Notes: generated by a model not told the origin, from the letters alone. Positions 27,011 to 37,647 are shown, counted from the stretch's first letter. The stretch: 64,000 nucleotides of DNA from Variovorax paradoxus (GCA_016806145.1 CP063166.1:3038001-3102000); one strand, 5' to 3'. Numbers and translations are program-made.

Positions 27011-27340
27011 ATGTACGCATCGACTTTCATCTTCGCCACCCGCCAGTTCGACGACGCCTTCCACCGGCTCGACCAGGCGATCGCCGAAGCCGCCCGCGCG
27101 CTGCCCGGCTACCTGGGCGAGGAGAGCTGGGAGAACAGCGCCAACGGGCTGGTGTCGAACGTCTACTACTGGCGCTCGCTCGAGGCGCTGCAGGCGCTGA
27201 TGACGCACCCCTCCCATCTGAAGGCCAAGGCGGCGCAGGCGAACTGGCTCGACGGCTATCGGGTGGTGATCTCGGAGGTGGTGCGCAGCTACGGCGATGG
27301 GCGCATCGACCATCTGCTGCCGGCACTCGACGCCGTATAG
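27011..27340 (+). CDS. Antibiotic-biosynthesis-monooxygenase (ABM)-fold small protein
   Basis: 109 residues of the dimeric alpha/beta-barrel (ABM) fold, with strands in YASTFIFATRQFDDAF and GLVSNVYYWRSLEALQAL and the typical SHLKAKAAQANWLDGYRVVISEV ending region. The start at 27011 follows AGGA by a few bases. ABM proteins include haem-degrading and quinol monooxygenases, but many have no known activity. It is divergent from the transglutaminase gene with 120 bases between. Confidence 0.7.
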   Translation: MYASTFIFATRQFDDAFHRLDQAIAEAARALPGYLGEESWENSANGLVSNVYYWRSLEALQALMTHPSHLKAKAAQANWLDGYRVVISEVVRSYGDGRIDHLLPALDAV

Positions 27341-27357
27341 CGGGAGCGGACTTCCGG

Positions 27358-27459
27358 ACGCAGAGGACGCGAAGGTTCCGCGAAAGGCGCGAAAAAGAAA
27401 ACCGAGATTTTTTCTGGATTCCTTTTGCGTCCTTCGCGGAACCTTCGCGTCCTCTGCGT
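27358..27459. repeat. Inverted repeat with perfect 26-base arms
   Basis: The arms at 27358-27383 and 27434-27459 are perfect reverse complements, beginning ACGCAGAGGACGCGAAGG on the left. The loop is A-rich then T-rich and about 50 bases long. It sits between the convergent ABM and mnmC genes and may act as a bidirectional terminator. Similar GCAGAGGACGC hairpins are common as dispersed intergenic repeats in proteobacteria. Confidence 0.75.
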
Positions 27460-27477
27460 CTGGCTGTTCGTGCTTTA

Positions 27478-29339
27478 TCAGTCCCGCGCGGCACGCCGCG
27501 TATCGAGCGCCTTCGCCAGCGCCGCCGGCAGCGGCAGCGGCTCGCCATGCCACTGCGCGGCCAACAGCTCAGCGCACAGCGCGGCGAAGCTGAGCCCGCG
27601 CGAGCCTAGCGCCGTGCAGGCCCACAGGCCCTTGTCTTCCAGCGCATCGCCCAGCGGCCCGACCAGCGGTCGGCGGTCGCCCGAGGCGCAACGCACGCCG
27701 ACCCAGGCCTGGGCCTCGCCGCGTGCGAAGGCCTGGTCGATCGATTCGGCACTGGCCGGATGCAGCCGTGCGGCGCGTTCGCGCACGGCTTCGGCGTCGC
27801 TGTCTCGCGGCGCGAGGTCATGGCTGTCGCGGTCGAAGGTGGCGCCGGCCAGCCAGAGCGGCGCGCCGCCATCGGGCTCGGGCACGCCAGCGATCAGGTG
27901 GCCATCGCCATTCACGGGCGCGGCGGGCAGCGCCGCCGCGTCGCTGCGGCCCCAGGCCACCTGGCCGCGCACCGGCTGCAGCGGCAGGCGTGGCGCCAGC
28001 AGGCCCGAGCCATGGCCCATCGCGACCACCACGCGGTCGGCCTCGGCCAGCACGCGGCCGTCTTCGGCCAGCAGCCGCCAGCCGCCGGTGGCCGGATCGC
28101 GCTCCAGCCGCTCGACGCGGCAGCCACCGCGGAACGCGATGCCGGGCTCGCGCAGCCAGGCTTCGACCAGCGCACGCGGCCGCACCCAGGCGGCGCGCGC
28201 ATGCCAGAGCGCGGGCGCGTCGGGCGGCAGGCCCGCGGCCGCGAGCTGCGCTGCGCTCGCAGGCCAGGATTCGTTGGGACCGTCGGCCTGCCAGCCCGCG
28301 GGCACGCGCACGTCGCCATCGGGCCGGCGCTCCAGCGTGCCGGTGCCGCGCCAGTCGCGGCCTTCTTCCAGGCGCTGCGCCAGTTCGTTCCAGGTCGCGC
28401 GGATGCCGGCACGCGTGAGCCGCGAGAGCAGGGCGTCGTCGGGCGACACATGGGGCGCGAGCAGGCCCACGGGCAAGCCGAGGCGCCTTCGGCGGGGCGC
28501 GCGGCGGCGTCGAGCACCTCGACTCGCCAGCCGCGCCGCGCGAGGCTGGCCGCCACGGCCGCGCCCGCGAGGCCGGCGCCGATCACGGCGCAGCGGCCCG
28601 GCGCTGAAACGGTCTCGGGCAGCGGCTCGCGCCGGCGCACGGTCCAGGCCGGCGCGAAGCGCGCGCCCAGGCAGTCGCGCTTGGGCGGCAGGCCGGGGCG
28701 GCGTTCGAGCTGGAAGCCGTTCTGCGCCAGCGCGTCGCGCACGGCGCGCGCATAGGTCCAGGTGCCGAGCAGGGTGCCCGGGCGCGCGAAGCGCGAGAGC
28801 GCCTTCAGCGTCTCGGCCGACCACATCTCGGGATTGCACTGCGGGCTGAAGCCATCGAGATACAGGCTGTCGGCCTCGAAGCGCTGGGCGCGCAGCATGG
28901 GCTGCACCTCGCCCACGCAGACCGTGAGCAGCACCCGGCCGTCGTCGAAGGCGAGGCGGTGGAAGCCCGGCAGCAGGCCGTGCCAGCGCGCGGCCAGCCC
29001 GCGCGCGAGCGGCGCGAGTTCCTCATAGGCGCCGGCGGCGCGCAGCAGGCTTTCGGCCGCGACCGGCCAGGCCTCGATCGAGACGAAATGAAGCAGCCGC
29101 GGGCGTGCCGGATCGGCGCGCCACGCGGCCCAGGTCGCGAGGAAGTTGAGGCCCAGCCCGAAGCCGGTTTCGAGAATGCGCCACTGCGGCTGGCCGGCCC
29201 AGGCGGCCGGCAGGCCGCAGCCGCCGAGGAAGACGTGGCGCGACTGCGCGAGCGCGCCGGCCTCCGTGTGATAGATGTCGCCGAAGCGCTCGCTGTGCGG
29301 TGTGCCGTCCGTGCGCCAGGCGACCGGTTCGGCCGTCAC
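27478..29339 (-). pseudogene. mnmC: Bifunctional tRNA 5-methylaminomethyl-2-thiouridine synthesis protein MnmC, frameshifted
   Basis: The N-terminal half (MnmD methyltransferase) has ILETGFGLGLNFLATW, FVSIEAWP and YLDGFSPQCNPEMWS. The FAD-dependent MnmC1 half begins CAVIGAGLAGAAVAASLARR. At about 28474-28480 the frame shifts by one base: after PAEGASA the protein continues in another frame as LPVGLLAPHVSPDDALL and is then complete to its end (GSRGLSFAALCAELLAAQ). Adding one base gives 620 residues, the normal MnmC length. The enzyme completes the mnm5s2U34 modification of certain tRNAs. Because everything else is intact, an assembly error is as likely as a real mutation. Confidence 0.85.
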
Positions 29340-29358
29340 TGCAAGTAGGTGCGCGGCC

Positions 29359-29631
29359 TCAGGCCGACGGCGGGACGTAGCCCTGGGCGACGTCGGCGCC
29401 CTCGCCGAAGAAGTGCTTCTCCATCTGGCGTGCCAGGTACTGGCGGGCGCGCTGGTCGGCGAGGTTCAGGCGGTTCTCGTTCACCAGCATGGTCTGCTGC
29501 TTGAGCCAGGCGGTCCAGGCTTCCTTGCTGACGCTCTCCCAGATGCGCTTGCCGAGTTCGCCGGGGTAGGGCGGGAAGTCGAGCCCTTCGGCTTCCTTGC
29601 CGAGCTTGATGCACTGAATCATGCGTGCCAT
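29359..29631 (-). CDS. yggX: Fe(2+)-trafficking/oxidative damage protection protein YggX
   Basis: 90 residues, the standard YggX length, with [21 protein letters not shown] at the start (conserved cysteine and KLG...[13 protein letters not shown]) and W-rich middle [20 protein letters not shown]. The protein helps protect iron-sulfur clusters and is thought to handle ferrous iron in the cytoplasm. It lies 19 bases upstream of mnmC on the same strand, suggesting co-transcription. It is divergent from the sulfate-binding protein gene. Confidence 0.95.
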   Translation of the reverse strand: MARMIQCIKLGKEAEGLDFPPYPGELGKRIWESVSKEAWTAWLKQQTMLVNENRLNLADQRARQYLARQMEKHFFGEGADVAQGYVPPSA

Positions 29632-29663
29632 GTCGATTGCCTTTGGGTGGGGGAGCGCGAAAA

Positions 29664-29775
29664 AGCTGCTCTTAGTTGATTTAGCTATTTAGAACTGAAA
29701 ACTTGGTCGTTCCAGTTCCTATATGTCGTATTGAGAATACGCAGCTTCATTGATATGCCATTCGAGAACGACACC
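29664..29775 (+). promoter_or_regulatory. AT-rich promoter region before the sulfate-binding protein gene
   Basis: This divergent gap between yggX and sbp is far richer in A and T than its surroundings. It contains GAACTGAAAACTTGG and the palindromic CGTATTGAGAATACG (29729-29743). The word AACTGAAAA also occurs, inverted, in the AT-rich gap before the rhodanese-encapsulin cluster. This suggests a common sulfur regulator of the CysB or SsuR type; the regulator itself is not in the window. Confidence 0.4.
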
Positions 29776-30819
29776 ATGAGCCTCCGCCGCGACTTTATCA
29801 AGCTTTCCCTCGGTGCCGGCGTGGCCGGCGCCATGGCCCTGTCGGCGCTGCCGGCGTTCGCCCAGGGCAGCGCCGCCGGCCCGGTGACGCTGCTGAACGT
29901 CTCCTACGACCCCACGCGCGAGCTGTACGTGGACTACAACCAGGCCTTTGCGAAGTACTGGAAGGGCAAGACCGGCCAGGACGTGACGATCAAGCAATCG
30001 CACGGCGGCTCGGGCAAGCAGGCCCGCTCGATCATCGACGGCATCGACGCCGACGTGGCCACGCTGGCCCTCGGCGGCGACGTCGACGCGCTGGTGACCC
30101 ATGGCGGCCTGCTCAAGGCCGACTGGCAGAAGCGCCTGCCGCACAACTCGGCGCCCTACACCTCGACCATCGTGTTCCTGGTGAAGAAGGGCAATCCCAA
30201 GGGCCTGAAGGACTGGGACGACCTGGTCAAGGCCGGCGTGCAGGTGATCACCCCCAACCCCAAGACCTCGGGCGGCGCCCGCTGGAACTACCTCGCGGCC
30301 TGGGAATTCGCCAAGCGCAAGTACGGCGGCGATGCCAAGGCCAAGGAGTACGTCGGCAACCTGTTCAAGAACGTGCCCGTGCTCGACACCGGCGCGCGCG
30401 GCTCGACCATCACCTTCGTCCAGCGCGGCGTGGGCGACGTGCTGCTGGCCTGGGAGAACGAAGCCTTCCTGGCGCTGAAGGAATTCGGCCCCGAGAAGTT
30501 CGAGATCGTGGTGCCGTCGATCTCCATCCTGGCCGAACCCACCGTGGCGGTGGTCGACAAGGTGGTCGACAAGAAGGGCACGCGCGCCGTGGCCGAGGAA
30601 TACCTGAAGTACCTGTATTCCGACGAAGGCCAGGACATCGCGGGCCGCAACTTCTACCGCCCGACCTCGGACAAGGCGAAGGCCAAGTACGAGAAGCAGT
30701 TCCCCAAGCTGACGCTGGTGACCATCGACCAGGCCTTCGGCGGCTGGAGCAAGGCCGACAAGGACCACTTCGCCGACGGCGCCTCGTTCGACCAGATCTA
30801 CACCGCCAAGCAGAAGTAA
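29776..30819 (+). CDS. sbp: Sulfate ABC transporter periplasmic substrate-binding protein
   Basis: 347 residues started at [10 protein letters not shown] (29776), a Tat-like signal peptide ending ALPAFAQ. The mature protein has [20 protein letters not shown], the anion-binding [15 protein letters not shown] and [12 protein letters not shown] of the Sbp/CysP family. It would deliver sulfate or thiosulfate to the CysTWA complex, whose genes are not visible next to it. It heads the sulfur island and may be read together with ssuE, which begins 107 bases later. A second copy of this family begins at 63672. Confidence 0.93.
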   Translation: MSLRRDFIKLSLGAGVAGAMALSALPAFAQGSAAGPVTLLNVSYDPTRELYVDYNQAFAKYWKGKTGQDVTIKQSHGGSGKQARSIIDGIDADVATLALGGDVDALVTHGGLLKADWQKRLPHNSAPYTSTIVFLVKKGNPKGLKDWDDLVKAGVQVITPNPKTSGGARWNYLAAWEFAKRKYGGDAKAKEYVGNLFKNVPVLDTGARGSTITFVQRGVGDVLLAWENEAFLALKEFGPEKFEIVVPSISILAEPTVAVVDKVVDKKGTRAVAEEYLKYLYSDEGQDIAGRNFYRPTSDKAKAKYEKQFPKLTLVTIDQAFGGWSKADKDHFADGASFDQIYTAKQK

Positions 30820-30925
30820 GCGCGGCATTCGCCCCGCGGCCACCGGCCCCGATGGCGCCCGTCTCGACGGGTGCCGGGGACCGGTTCGCTTCGACCCTTC
30901 CGATACCGCCACCCGAAAGCCTTCC

Positions 30926-31510
30926 GTGTCCGTTCTCCTGATTGCCGGCAGCCCCTCGGCGCCCTCGCGCTCCACCGCCTTGCTCGACGCGGTGGCCGAG
31001 CGCCTGGCGCGGCGCCATGCGCAGATCGAACGGCTCGCGATCCGCGACCTGCCGGCGCAGGCGCTGCTGCTGGCGGACTGGAACCATCCGGCCATCGTGC
31101 AGGCCATCGCCCAGGTGACGCGAGCCCGCGCCATCGTGGTGGCCACGCCGGTCTACAAGGCCGCCTACAGCGGCGTGCTCAAGGTCTTCCTCGACCTGCT
31201 GGCGCAGAACGCGCTCAAGGGCAAGACGGTGCTGCCGCTGGCCACCGGCGGCAGCCCGCACCACATGCTCGCGCTCGACTACGCGCTGCGGCCCGTGCTG
31301 CAGTCGCTCGCGGCGCGCCACATCCTGCCGGGCGTCTACGCGAGCGATTCGCAGATCGCGCTGACGCCCGAGAACGCCTACCAGGTGCACAACGACCTGG
31401 CGGAGCGGCTCAACGAGGCCGTCGAGGTGCTGGCCACCGAGGGGCTGAAGCTGCCGGCGACACACGGCTTCGAGCCGGTGCCGTTCTCGCGCGTGCGATG
31501 TAGCGTCTGA
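30926..31510 (+). CDS. ssuE: NADPH-dependent FMN reductase SsuE
   Basis: 194 residues with a GTG start at 30926. Flavodoxin-fold motifs are present: LLIAGSPSAPSRSTALLDAV for the FMN phosphate, TPVYKAAYSGVLKVFLD and LATGGSPHHMLALDYALRPV. SsuE supplies reduced FMN to the monooxygenase SsuD, encoded four genes downstream, so that alkanesulfonates are split to aldehyde and sulfite. It is the first gene of the ssu operon. Length and motifs match the family well. Confidence 0.93.
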   Translation: MSVLLIAGSPSAPSRSTALLDAVAERLARRHAQIERLAIRDLPAQALLLADWNHPAIVQAIAQVTRARAIVVATPVYKAAYSGVLKVFLDLLAQNALKGKTVLPLATGGSPHHMLALDYALRPVLQSLAARHILPGVYASDSQIALTPENAYQVHNDLAERLNEAVEVLATEGLKLPATHGFEPVPFSRVRCSV

Positions 31511-31639
31511 AGCCGGCCGGCGCACGACCCGGCCGCCACCACCGCTTCATCCCATTCCCGACCCTTCCGAACGCGGCGATTCGCGCCGCGCGGGGATGGC
31601 TTCGCCTCCAGTTTCGATTCAGTCCAAGGACCACCCCGC

Positions 31640-32677
31640 ATGAACCCCGTTGCCACCGAAGATTCCGTGCTCGACGTGCCACCGCGCTCGCTCTGGCGCG
31701 CATTGCGCGACCTCGCCGTCAGCATCGTCGTGGTCGCCGCGATCGCATTGATCGTGAGCTTCCTGTCCGCCACCTCCGCGCATGCGCAGGGCAAGGCCGG
31801 CGCCGCCAGGGAGCTGCGCATCGGCTACCAGAAATCGGCAAGTCTCTTCGTGCTGCAGAAGGCGCAGGGCTCGCTCGAGAAGCGCCTCGCGCCGCTGGGC
31901 GTGGGCGTGAAGTGGGTCGAGTTCCCGGCCGGCCCGCAGCTGCTCGAGGGCCTGAACGTCGGCGCCGTCGACGTCGGCTACGTGGGCGAGGCGCCGCCGA
32001 TCTTCGCGCAGGCCGCGGGCGCCAAGTTCGTCTACTTCGGCTACGACCCGGCCGCGCCGCGCGCCGAGGCGATCCTGGTCACCAAGGATTCGCCGATCCA
32101 GTCGGTGGCCGACCTCAAGGGCAGGAAGGTCGCGCTCAACAAGGGCAGCAACGTGCACTACCTGCTCGTGAAGCAGCTCGAGAAGAACGGCCTGAAGTTC
32201 AGCGACATCCAGCCCGTGTATCTGGCACCGGCCGATGGCCGCGCCGCCTTCGAGAGCAGGAACGTCGACGCCTGGGTGATCTGGGATCCGTTCCAGGCCG
32301 CGGCCGAGAAGGCCACCGGCGCGCGCGTGCTCGCCGACGGCACGCCGGGCGTGGTCAGCAACTACCAGTACTACCTGGGCGAGCGCGGCTTCGTGAAGAA
32401 CAACCCGAAGGTGATCGAGGCCCTGTTCGAGGACTCGGTGGCCCAGGGCATCTGGCTCAAGAAGAACCTGCGCCAGGCGGCCGAGCTGATCGCGCCGCTG
32501 CAGGGCCTGCCGGTCGACGTGGTCGAGCTCGCGCTGCGCCGCTACGAGTTCAACGTGAAGCCGATCACGCCCGAGGTCGCCGCCGACCAGCAGCGCATCG
32601 CCGACACCTTCCACGCGCTCAAGCTGATTCCGAAGCCGATCAAGGTCAGCGACGCCGTCGTCGCGGCCCAGCCCTGA
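31640..32677 (+). CDS. ssuA: Aliphatic sulfonate ABC transporter substrate-binding protein, paralogue 1
   Basis: 345 residues. The N-terminus has about 25 extra residues before the hydrophobic segment ([17 protein letters not shown]), so the signal could be an uncleaved anchor or a long signal peptide ending near AHAQG. The mature part begins [20 protein letters not shown] and has [33 protein letters not shown] and [14 protein letters not shown], all typical of SsuA. It is the first of three SsuA-type genes in this operon and is followed 38 bases later by the second. Confidence 0.9.
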   Translation: MNPVATEDSVLDVPPRSLWRALRDLAVSIVVVAAIALIVSFLSATSAHAQGKAGAARELRIGYQKSASLFVLQKAQGSLEKRLAPLGVGVKWVEFPAGPQLLEGLNVGAVDVGYVGEAPPIFAQAAGAKFVYFGYDPAAPRAEAILVTKDSPIQSVADLKGRKVALNKGSNVHYLLVKQLEKNGLKFSDIQPVYLAPADGRAAFESRNVDAWVIWDPFQAAAEKATGARVLADGTPGVVSNYQYYLGERGFVKNNPKVIEALFEDSVAQGIWLKKNLRQAAELIAPLQGLPVDVVELALRRYEFNVKPITPEVAADQQRIADTFHALKLIPKPIKVSDAVVAAQP

Positions 32678-32715
32678 GCACCGGTCCCCTTCATCTTTCG
32701 CAAGCCACACCCGCC

Positions 32716-33672
32716 ATGACCACCATCTCCCTCCCGCGCCGCCGCCTGCTGCAGGGCGCCGCCGCCGCCATCGCGCTGCCTTCCGCCCTCGGTGCGCTGG
32801 CGCAGGCGCCCGCGCGCCAGTTCCGCATCGGCAACCAGAAGGGCCTGCTCAACATCCTCAAGGGCCGCGGCACGCTCGAGAAGCGCCTCGCGCCGCTGGG
32901 CGTGAGCCTCAAGTGGACCGAGTTCACGGCCGGCCCGGTGCAGCTCGAGGCGCTGAACGTCGGCTCGATCGACTTCGGCGACGTGGGCGAGGCGCCGCCG
33001 ATCTTCGCGCAGGCCGCCGGCGCGCCGCTGGCCTACGTGGGCGCCACGGTGCCGCGTCCGCAGTCGGAAGCGGTGCTGGTGCCCAAGGGCTCGGCCATCA
33101 AGACGGTGGCCGAACTCAAGGGCAAGAAGATCGCGCTCAACAAGGGCTCGAACGTCCACTACTTCATCGTCAAGCTGTTCGAGAAGCATGGCCTCTCGTA
33201 TGCCGACCTGAACCTGGTCTACCTGCCGCCGGCCGATGCGCGCGCGGCCTTCGAGAAGGGCTCGATCGACGCCTGGGTGATCTGGGACCCGTTCCTGGCC
33301 GCGGCCGAGAAGACGCTCGATGCGCGCGTGCTGGCCGACGCCACCGGCGTGGTGGGCAACCGCGCCTACTACTTCTCGTCGCTCGACTACGCCGCGAAGA
33401 ACGCCGACGTGGTGGCGATCGCGATCGAGGAACTCAACAAGGTCGACGCCTGGGGCTCGGCCAACCGCGGCGAGCTCGCGACCGAGCTGGCCGCGCTGTG
33501 GGGCCTGCCCAAGCCGGTGGCCGACCTCACGGTGGCGCGGACCGCCTACGGCACCACGCCGATCACCAAGGCCATCCTCGGCGAGCAGCAGAAGATCGCC
33601 GACACCTTCTTCGACCTCAAGCTGATTCCGAAGAAGATCAACGTGCTCGAAGCCGCCACGGGAATCGCGTGA
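32716..33672 (+). CDS. ssuA: Aliphatic sulfonate ABC transporter substrate-binding protein, paralogue 2
   Basis: 318 residues with a Tat-like signal ([16 protein letters not shown]) ending near GALAQA. The mature protein ([51 protein letters not shown]) clearly resembles paralogue 1 but differs across the ligand pocket, for example NQKGLLNIL in place of YQKSASLFV. This suggests a different range of sulfonates or sulfate esters. Its stop codon overlaps the ssuD start (TGATG), so the two are translationally coupled. Confidence 0.9.
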   Translation: MTTISLPRRRLLQGAAAAIALPSALGALAQAPARQFRIGNQKGLLNILKGRGTLEKRLAPLGVSLKWTEFTAGPVQLEALNVGSIDFGDVGEAPPIFAQAAGAPLAYVGATVPRPQSEAVLVPKGSAIKTVAELKGKKIALNKGSNVHYFIVKLFEKHGLSYADLNLVYLPPADARAAFEKGSIDAWVIWDPFLAAAEKTLDARVLADATGVVGNRAYYFSSLDYAAKNADVVAIAIEELNKVDAWGSANRGELATELAALWGLPKPVADLTVARTAYGTTPITKAILGEQQKIADTFFDLKLIPKKINVLEAATGIA

Positions 33673-34841
33673 TGCAGATCTTCTGGTTCCTGCCCACGCA
33701 CGGCGACAGCCGCTACCTCGGCACCAGCGAAGGCGCGCGCCCGGTCGACCTCGACTACCTGCAGCAGATCGCGGGCGCGGCCGACCATCTCGGCTACGAG
33801 GGCGTGCTGATCCCGACCGGCCGCTCGTGCGAGGACCCGTGGGTGATCGCCTCGAGCCTGATCGGCGCCACCAAGAAGCTCAAGTTCCTGGTCGCGGTGC
33901 GACCCGGCCTGCACCAGCCCAGCCTGGCCGCGCGCATGGCCGCGACCTTCGACCGGCTCTCGAACGGACGCCTGCTGGTGAACCTCGTGACCGGCGGCGA
34001 CCAGTCCGAGCTCGAGGGCGACGGCGTCTACCTCGACCATGCCGCGCGCTACGAACAGTCGGCCGAGTTCATCCGCATCTGGCGCGAGATCCTCGCGCGC
34101 AGCCATGACGGGCAGGCCTTCGACTACGAGGGCAAGCACCTGAGCGTGAAGGGCGCCAAGCTGCTCTATCCGCCGGTACAGAAACCGCATCCGCCGGTGT
34201 GGTTCGGCGGCTCGTCGGCCGCGGCCCACGAGCTCGCGGCCGAGCAGGTCGATGCCTACCTCACCTGGGGCGAACCGCCGGCCGAGGTGGCGAAGAAGCT
34301 CGCCGACGTGCGCGCGCGCGCCGAGCGCCGGGGGCGCCAGGTGCAGTTCGGCATCCGCCTGCACGTGATCGTGCGCGAGACCGAGGAGGCCGCCTGGAAG
34401 GCGGCCGAGGACCTGATCAGCCGCGTCGACGACGAGACCGTGATCCGCGCCCAGGCCGCCTTCGCGCGCATGGACTCCGAAGGCCAGCGCCGCATGGCCG
34501 CGCTGCATGCGGGCGGTGCCAGGCGCACGCGCGCCGAACTCGAGATCGCGCCCAACCTCTGGGCCGGCGTGGGGCTGGTGCGCGGCGGTGCCGGCACCGC
34601 GCTGGTAGGCGACGCAAAGACCGTGGCCGCGCGCATCGAGGAATACGCCGCGCTCGGGCTCGACCGCTTCATCCTCTCGGGCTACCCGCACCTCGAGGAG
34701 GCCTACCGCTTCGCCGAGCTGGTGTTCCCGCTGCTCTCGCGCAAGGCCAAGGCCCGGCTGGCCGGCGGCTCGCTGAGCGGGCCCTTCGGCGAGGTCGTCG
34801 CCAACCTCGACGCGCCTTCGCGCCTCGTCTCGCAAAGCTGA
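33672..34841 (+). CDS. ssuD: FMNH2-dependent alkanesulfonate monooxygenase SsuD
   Basis: 389 residues of the bacterial luciferase fold. It begins [17 protein letters not shown], and [20 protein letters not shown] and [16 protein letters not shown] are SsuD signatures; the mobile active-site loop [19 protein letters not shown] is near the C-terminus. It uses FMNH2 from SsuE and oxygen to cleave alkanesulfonates to sulfite and an aldehyde in the cytoplasm. The start is fixed by overlap with the preceding stop. The permease gene follows after ten bases. Confidence 0.95.
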   Translation: MQIFWFLPTHGDSRYLGTSEGARPVDLDYLQQIAGAADHLGYEGVLIPTGRSCEDPWVIASSLIGATKKLKFLVAVRPGLHQPSLAARMAATFDRLSNGRLLVNLVTGGDQSELEGDGVYLDHAARYEQSAEFIRIWREILARSHDGQAFDYEGKHLSVKGAKLLYPPVQKPHPPVWFGGSSAAAHELAAEQVDAYLTWGEPPAEVAKKLADVRARAERRGRQVQFGIRLHVIVRETEEAAWKAAEDLISRVDDETVIRAQAAFARMDSEGQRRMAALHAGGARRTRAELEIAPNLWAGVGLVRGGAGTALVGDAKTVAARIEEYAALGLDRFILSGYPHLEEAYRFAELVFPLLSRKAKARLAGGSLSGPFGEVVANLDAPSRLVSQS

Positions 34842-34851
34842 AGGACACGCC

Positions 34852-35700
34852 ATGACGGAACAGGTTCAGGAACTGCCGGCGGTCGCGCCGGCCGAGGGCG
34901 CGGGCTCCGCGCTGCGTGGCTTCGGCCTCAATGTGGCCAGGCGGCTGGTGCCGTGGCTGGTGCCCGTGGGGCTGATCGTGGTGTGGCAGATCGCGTCGTC
35001 GCTGGGCTGGCTCAGCACCCGCGTGCTGCCGGCGCCGGTCGACGTGGTGAAGGCCGCATGGAACCTCACGGTGTCGGGCGAGCTGTGGACGCACGTGAAG
35101 GTCAGCGCGGGCCGCGCGCTCGCGGGGCTGGCCATCGGCGGCGGCGCCGGGCTGGCGCTGGGCCTGCTCACGGGCTCGGTCAAGTTCTTCGAGACGCTGC
35201 TCGACTCCACCATCCAGATGGTGCGCAACATCCCGGCGCTGGCGCTGATCCCGCTGGTGATCCTGTGGTTCGGCATCGACGAGTCGGCCAAGCTGTTCCT
35301 GATCTCGGTGTCGGTGTTCTTCCCGATCTACCTCAACACCTTCCACGGCATCCGCAACGTCGACCCGCAGCTGATCGAGATGGGCCGCACCTACGGCCTC
35401 ACGCGCTGGCAGCTCTACCGCGAGGTGATCCTGCCGGGCGCGCTGTCCTCGATCCTGGTCGGCCTGCGCTTCTCGCTGGGCCTGATGTGGGTGATCCTGA
35501 TCGTGGCCGAGACCATCTCGGCCCAGGCCGGCATCGGCTACCTGACGATGAACGCACGCGAGTTCCTGCAGACCGACATCGTGCTGGTGGGCATCCTGCT
35601 GTACGCGCTGCTCGGCAAGCTGGCCGACCTGTTCGCGCGCGGCCTCGAGCAATGGTGGCTGCGCTGGCATCCGGGCTACCAGAAGAAGACCACGAAGTGA
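34852..35700 (+). CDS. ssuC: Aliphatic sulfonate ABC transporter permease SsuC
   Basis: 282 residues with a cytoplasmic N-terminal tail and about six transmembrane helices. The ATPase-contact EAA motif region reads EMGRTYGLTRWQLYREVILPGALSSI. It belongs to the SsuC/TauC permease group and forms the inner-membrane channel served by SsuB and the three receptors of the operon. The C-terminus RWHPGYQKKTTK is basic. Only one permease gene serves all the paralogous receptors here. Confidence 0.94.
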   Translation: MTEQVQELPAVAPAEGAGSALRGFGLNVARRLVPWLVPVGLIVVWQIASSLGWLSTRVLPAPVDVVKAAWNLTVSGELWTHVKVSAGRALAGLAIGGGAGLALGLLTGSVKFFETLLDSTIQMVRNIPALALIPLVILWFGIDESAKLFLISVSVFFPIYLNTFHGIRNVDPQLIEMGRTYGLTRWQLYREVILPGALSSILVGLRFSLGLMWVILIVAETISAQAGIGYLTMNAREFLQTDIVLVGILLYALLGKLADLFARGLEQWWLRWHPGYQKKTTK

Positions 35701-35710
35701 GGGCAGGGCA

Positions 35711-36697
35711 ATGACGCACACGACCATCTCCCGCCGCCAGGCGATCGCGACGCTCGGCGCAGCCGGCGTGCTCGGCCTGGCGGGCACGTCCGCCGCCTTC
35801 GCGCAGGGCACGGCCACGCGGCCCGCCACCGTGCGCCTGGGCTACCAGAAGTCCTCGACGCTGATCGCCGTGCTCAAGGCGCAGGGCGTGCTCGAGAAAC
35901 AGCTCGCGCCGCTCAATGCCACCCTGAGCTGGCACGAGTTCACCAGCGGCCTGCCGCTGCTCGAGGCGCTGAACCTCGACAACCTCGACATCAGCGCCGA
36001 CGTGGCCGACACCGTGCCGGTGTTCGCGCAGGCGGCCGGTGCCGAGCTGACCTTCATCGCGCAGGAAGCGCCGTCGCCCGCGGCGCAGGCGATCCTGGTG
36101 CGCGAGGACTCTCCGCTCAAGACCGTGGCCGATCTCAAGGGCAAGAAGATCGGCTTTGCCAAGGCGGCCGGCGCGCACTACCTGCTGATCGCCGCGCTCG
36201 ACAAGGCCGGCCTCTCGTTCAAGGACATCGAGCCCGCCTACCTGACGCCGGCCGACGGCCGCGCCGCGTTCGAGAAGGGCGCGATCGACGCCTGGGTGGT
36301 GTGGGACCCGTTCCTCGCCGCCGCGCAGCGCCAGTCGAAGGTGCGCGTGCTGGCCGACGGCGCGGGCATCGCGTCCTACCAGCGCTACTACCTCGCAAGT
36401 ACCAAGTTCGCGAAGGCGCGGCCCGACGTGTTGCGCGTGGTCTATGCCGAGCTCGAGAAGACCGGCAGGTGGGTCAAGCAGAACCCCAGGGAGGCGGCCG
36501 CGCTGCTGTCGCCGGTGTGGGGCCTCGACGCCGCCACCATCGAGCAGGCCAACGGCCGCCGCAGCTACGCGGTGCGGCCGGTGGTGCCCGAGGTGCTTGG
36601 CGAGCAGCAGCGCATCGCCGACGCCTTCCTGGCCGAGAAGCTGCTGCCCAAGAAAATCAATGCGCTCGACGTGGCGCTGTTCAAGCCTGGAGCCTGA
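35711..36697 (+). CDS. ssuA: Aliphatic sulfonate ABC transporter substrate-binding protein, paralogue 3
   Basis: 328 residues with a Tat-like signal ([15 protein letters not shown]) ending TSAAFAQG. The mature region has [20 protein letters not shown] and [17 protein letters not shown]. In place of the VGEAPPIF motif of paralogues 1 and 2 it reads [15 protein letters not shown], so this is the most divergent of the three in the pocket region. It lies between the permease and ATPase genes, an unusual place for a receptor. Only one base separates it from ssuB. Confidence 0.9.
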   Translation: MTHTTISRRQAIATLGAAGVLGLAGTSAAFAQGTATRPATVRLGYQKSSTLIAVLKAQGVLEKQLAPLNATLSWHEFTSGLPLLEALNLDNLDISADVADTVPVFAQAAGAELTFIAQEAPSPAAQAILVREDSPLKTVADLKGKKIGFAKAAGAHYLLIAALDKAGLSFKDIEPAYLTPADGRAAFEKGAIDAWVVWDPFLAAAQRQSKVRVLADGAGIASYQRYYLASTKFAKARPDVLRVVYAELEKTGRWVKQNPREAAALLSPVWGLDAATIEQANGRRSYAVRPVVPEVLGEQQRIADAFLAEKLLPKKINALDVALFKPGA

Positions 36698-36698
36698 G

Positions 36699-37544
36699 AT
36701 GAGTGCCGTCCTCGACCGACCGCAGAACGACGCGCCGCTGGCGATCCCCGGTGGCGTGCGCCTGGAAGTGCGCGGCCTGCACAAGCGCTACGGCGAACGC
36801 GAGGTGCTGCGCAACACGCAGCTCGCGATCGAGCCGGGCCAGTTCATCGCCATCGTGGGCCGCAGCGGCTGCGGCAAGAGCACGCTGCTGCGCCTGATCG
36901 CCGGCCTCGAGGAGGCCTCGTCCGGCGCGCTCTACACCGACGGCAAGCCGGTCAGCGGCCTGCACGACGACACCCGGATCATGTTCCAGGAGGCGCGCCT
37001 CCTGCCCTGGCGCCGCGTGCTCGACAACGTGACGCTGGGCCTCGCGAAGGACGCCAGGGCGCGCGGCAAGGAGGTGCTGGCGCACGTCGGCCTGGCCGAC
37101 CGCGAGAACGAATGGCCGGCGCGCCTGTCGGGCGGCCAGCGCCAGCGCGTGGCCCTGGCACGCGCGCTGGTGCACCACCCGCGGCTGTTGCTGCTCGACG
37201 AGCCACTGGGCGCGCTCGACGCGCTCACGCGCATCGAGATGCACCGGCTGATCGAGAACCTGTGGCAGCGCCACCGCTTCACCGCGCTGCTGGTCACGCA
37301 CGACGTGCAGGAAGCCGTGGCGCTGGCCGACCGCGTGATCCTGATCGAAGACGGGCGCATCGCGCTCGACGAGAACATCGCCCTCGCGCGTCCGCGCTCG
37401 CAGGGCGACCCGGCCTTCGCGGCCATCGAAAAACGCATCCTCGACAGGGTGCTGCAAAAGCCCGGGACCACCGAAGAGGCTGAAGGCGGCACCGAAGCAA
37501 GCTGGCTCGGCAAGCCCGCGCATGAACTGCGCTGGGCGATCTGA
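36699..37544 (+). CDS. ssuB: Aliphatic sulfonate ABC transporter ATP-binding protein SsuB
   Basis: 281 residues. Walker A GRSGCGKS (54-61), Q-loop [13 protein letters not shown], signature [15 protein letters not shown], Walker [13 protein letters not shown] and switch histidine in [11 protein letters not shown] are all intact. The Q-loop wording QEARLLPW is characteristic of SsuB/TauB. It energises SsuC. The C-terminal 30 residues are low in complexity ([13 protein letters not shown]). A hairpin repeat follows in the gap before metY. Confidence 0.95.
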   Translation: MSAVLDRPQNDAPLAIPGGVRLEVRGLHKRYGEREVLRNTQLAIEPGQFIAIVGRSGCGKSTLLRLIAGLEEASSGALYTDGKPVSGLHDDTRIMFQEARLLPWRRVLDNVTLGLAKDARARGKEVLAHVGLADRENEWPARLSGGQRQRVALARALVHHPRLLLLDEPLGALDALTRIEMHRLIENLWQRHRFTALLVTHDVQEAVALADRVILIEDGRIALDENIALARPRSQGDPAFAAIEKRILDRVLQKPGTTEEAEGGTEASWLGKPAHELRWAI

Positions 37545-37555
37545 GACGGATGGAA

Positions 37556-37615
37556 CCGTTCGGGCCGAGCTGTCGAAGCCTCGCGCGGCGCTTCGACAGG
37601 CTCAGCGTGAACGGG
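37556..37615. repeat. Dispersed-type imperfect hairpin between ssuB and metY
   Basis: The left arm (GTTCGGGCCGAGCTGTCGAAGC) is mirrored by the right arm ending CTCAGCGTGAAC, with a short GC-rich loop. Hairpins with the TCGAAGC/GCTTCGACA core followed by a CTCAGC-type arm recur between genes in many proteobacterial genomes. It could reduce read-through from the ssu operon into metY. Confidence 0.6.
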
Positions 37616-37647
37616 CTTGTTCTTCTTCCTATCTGAAAGGCTCTTGT

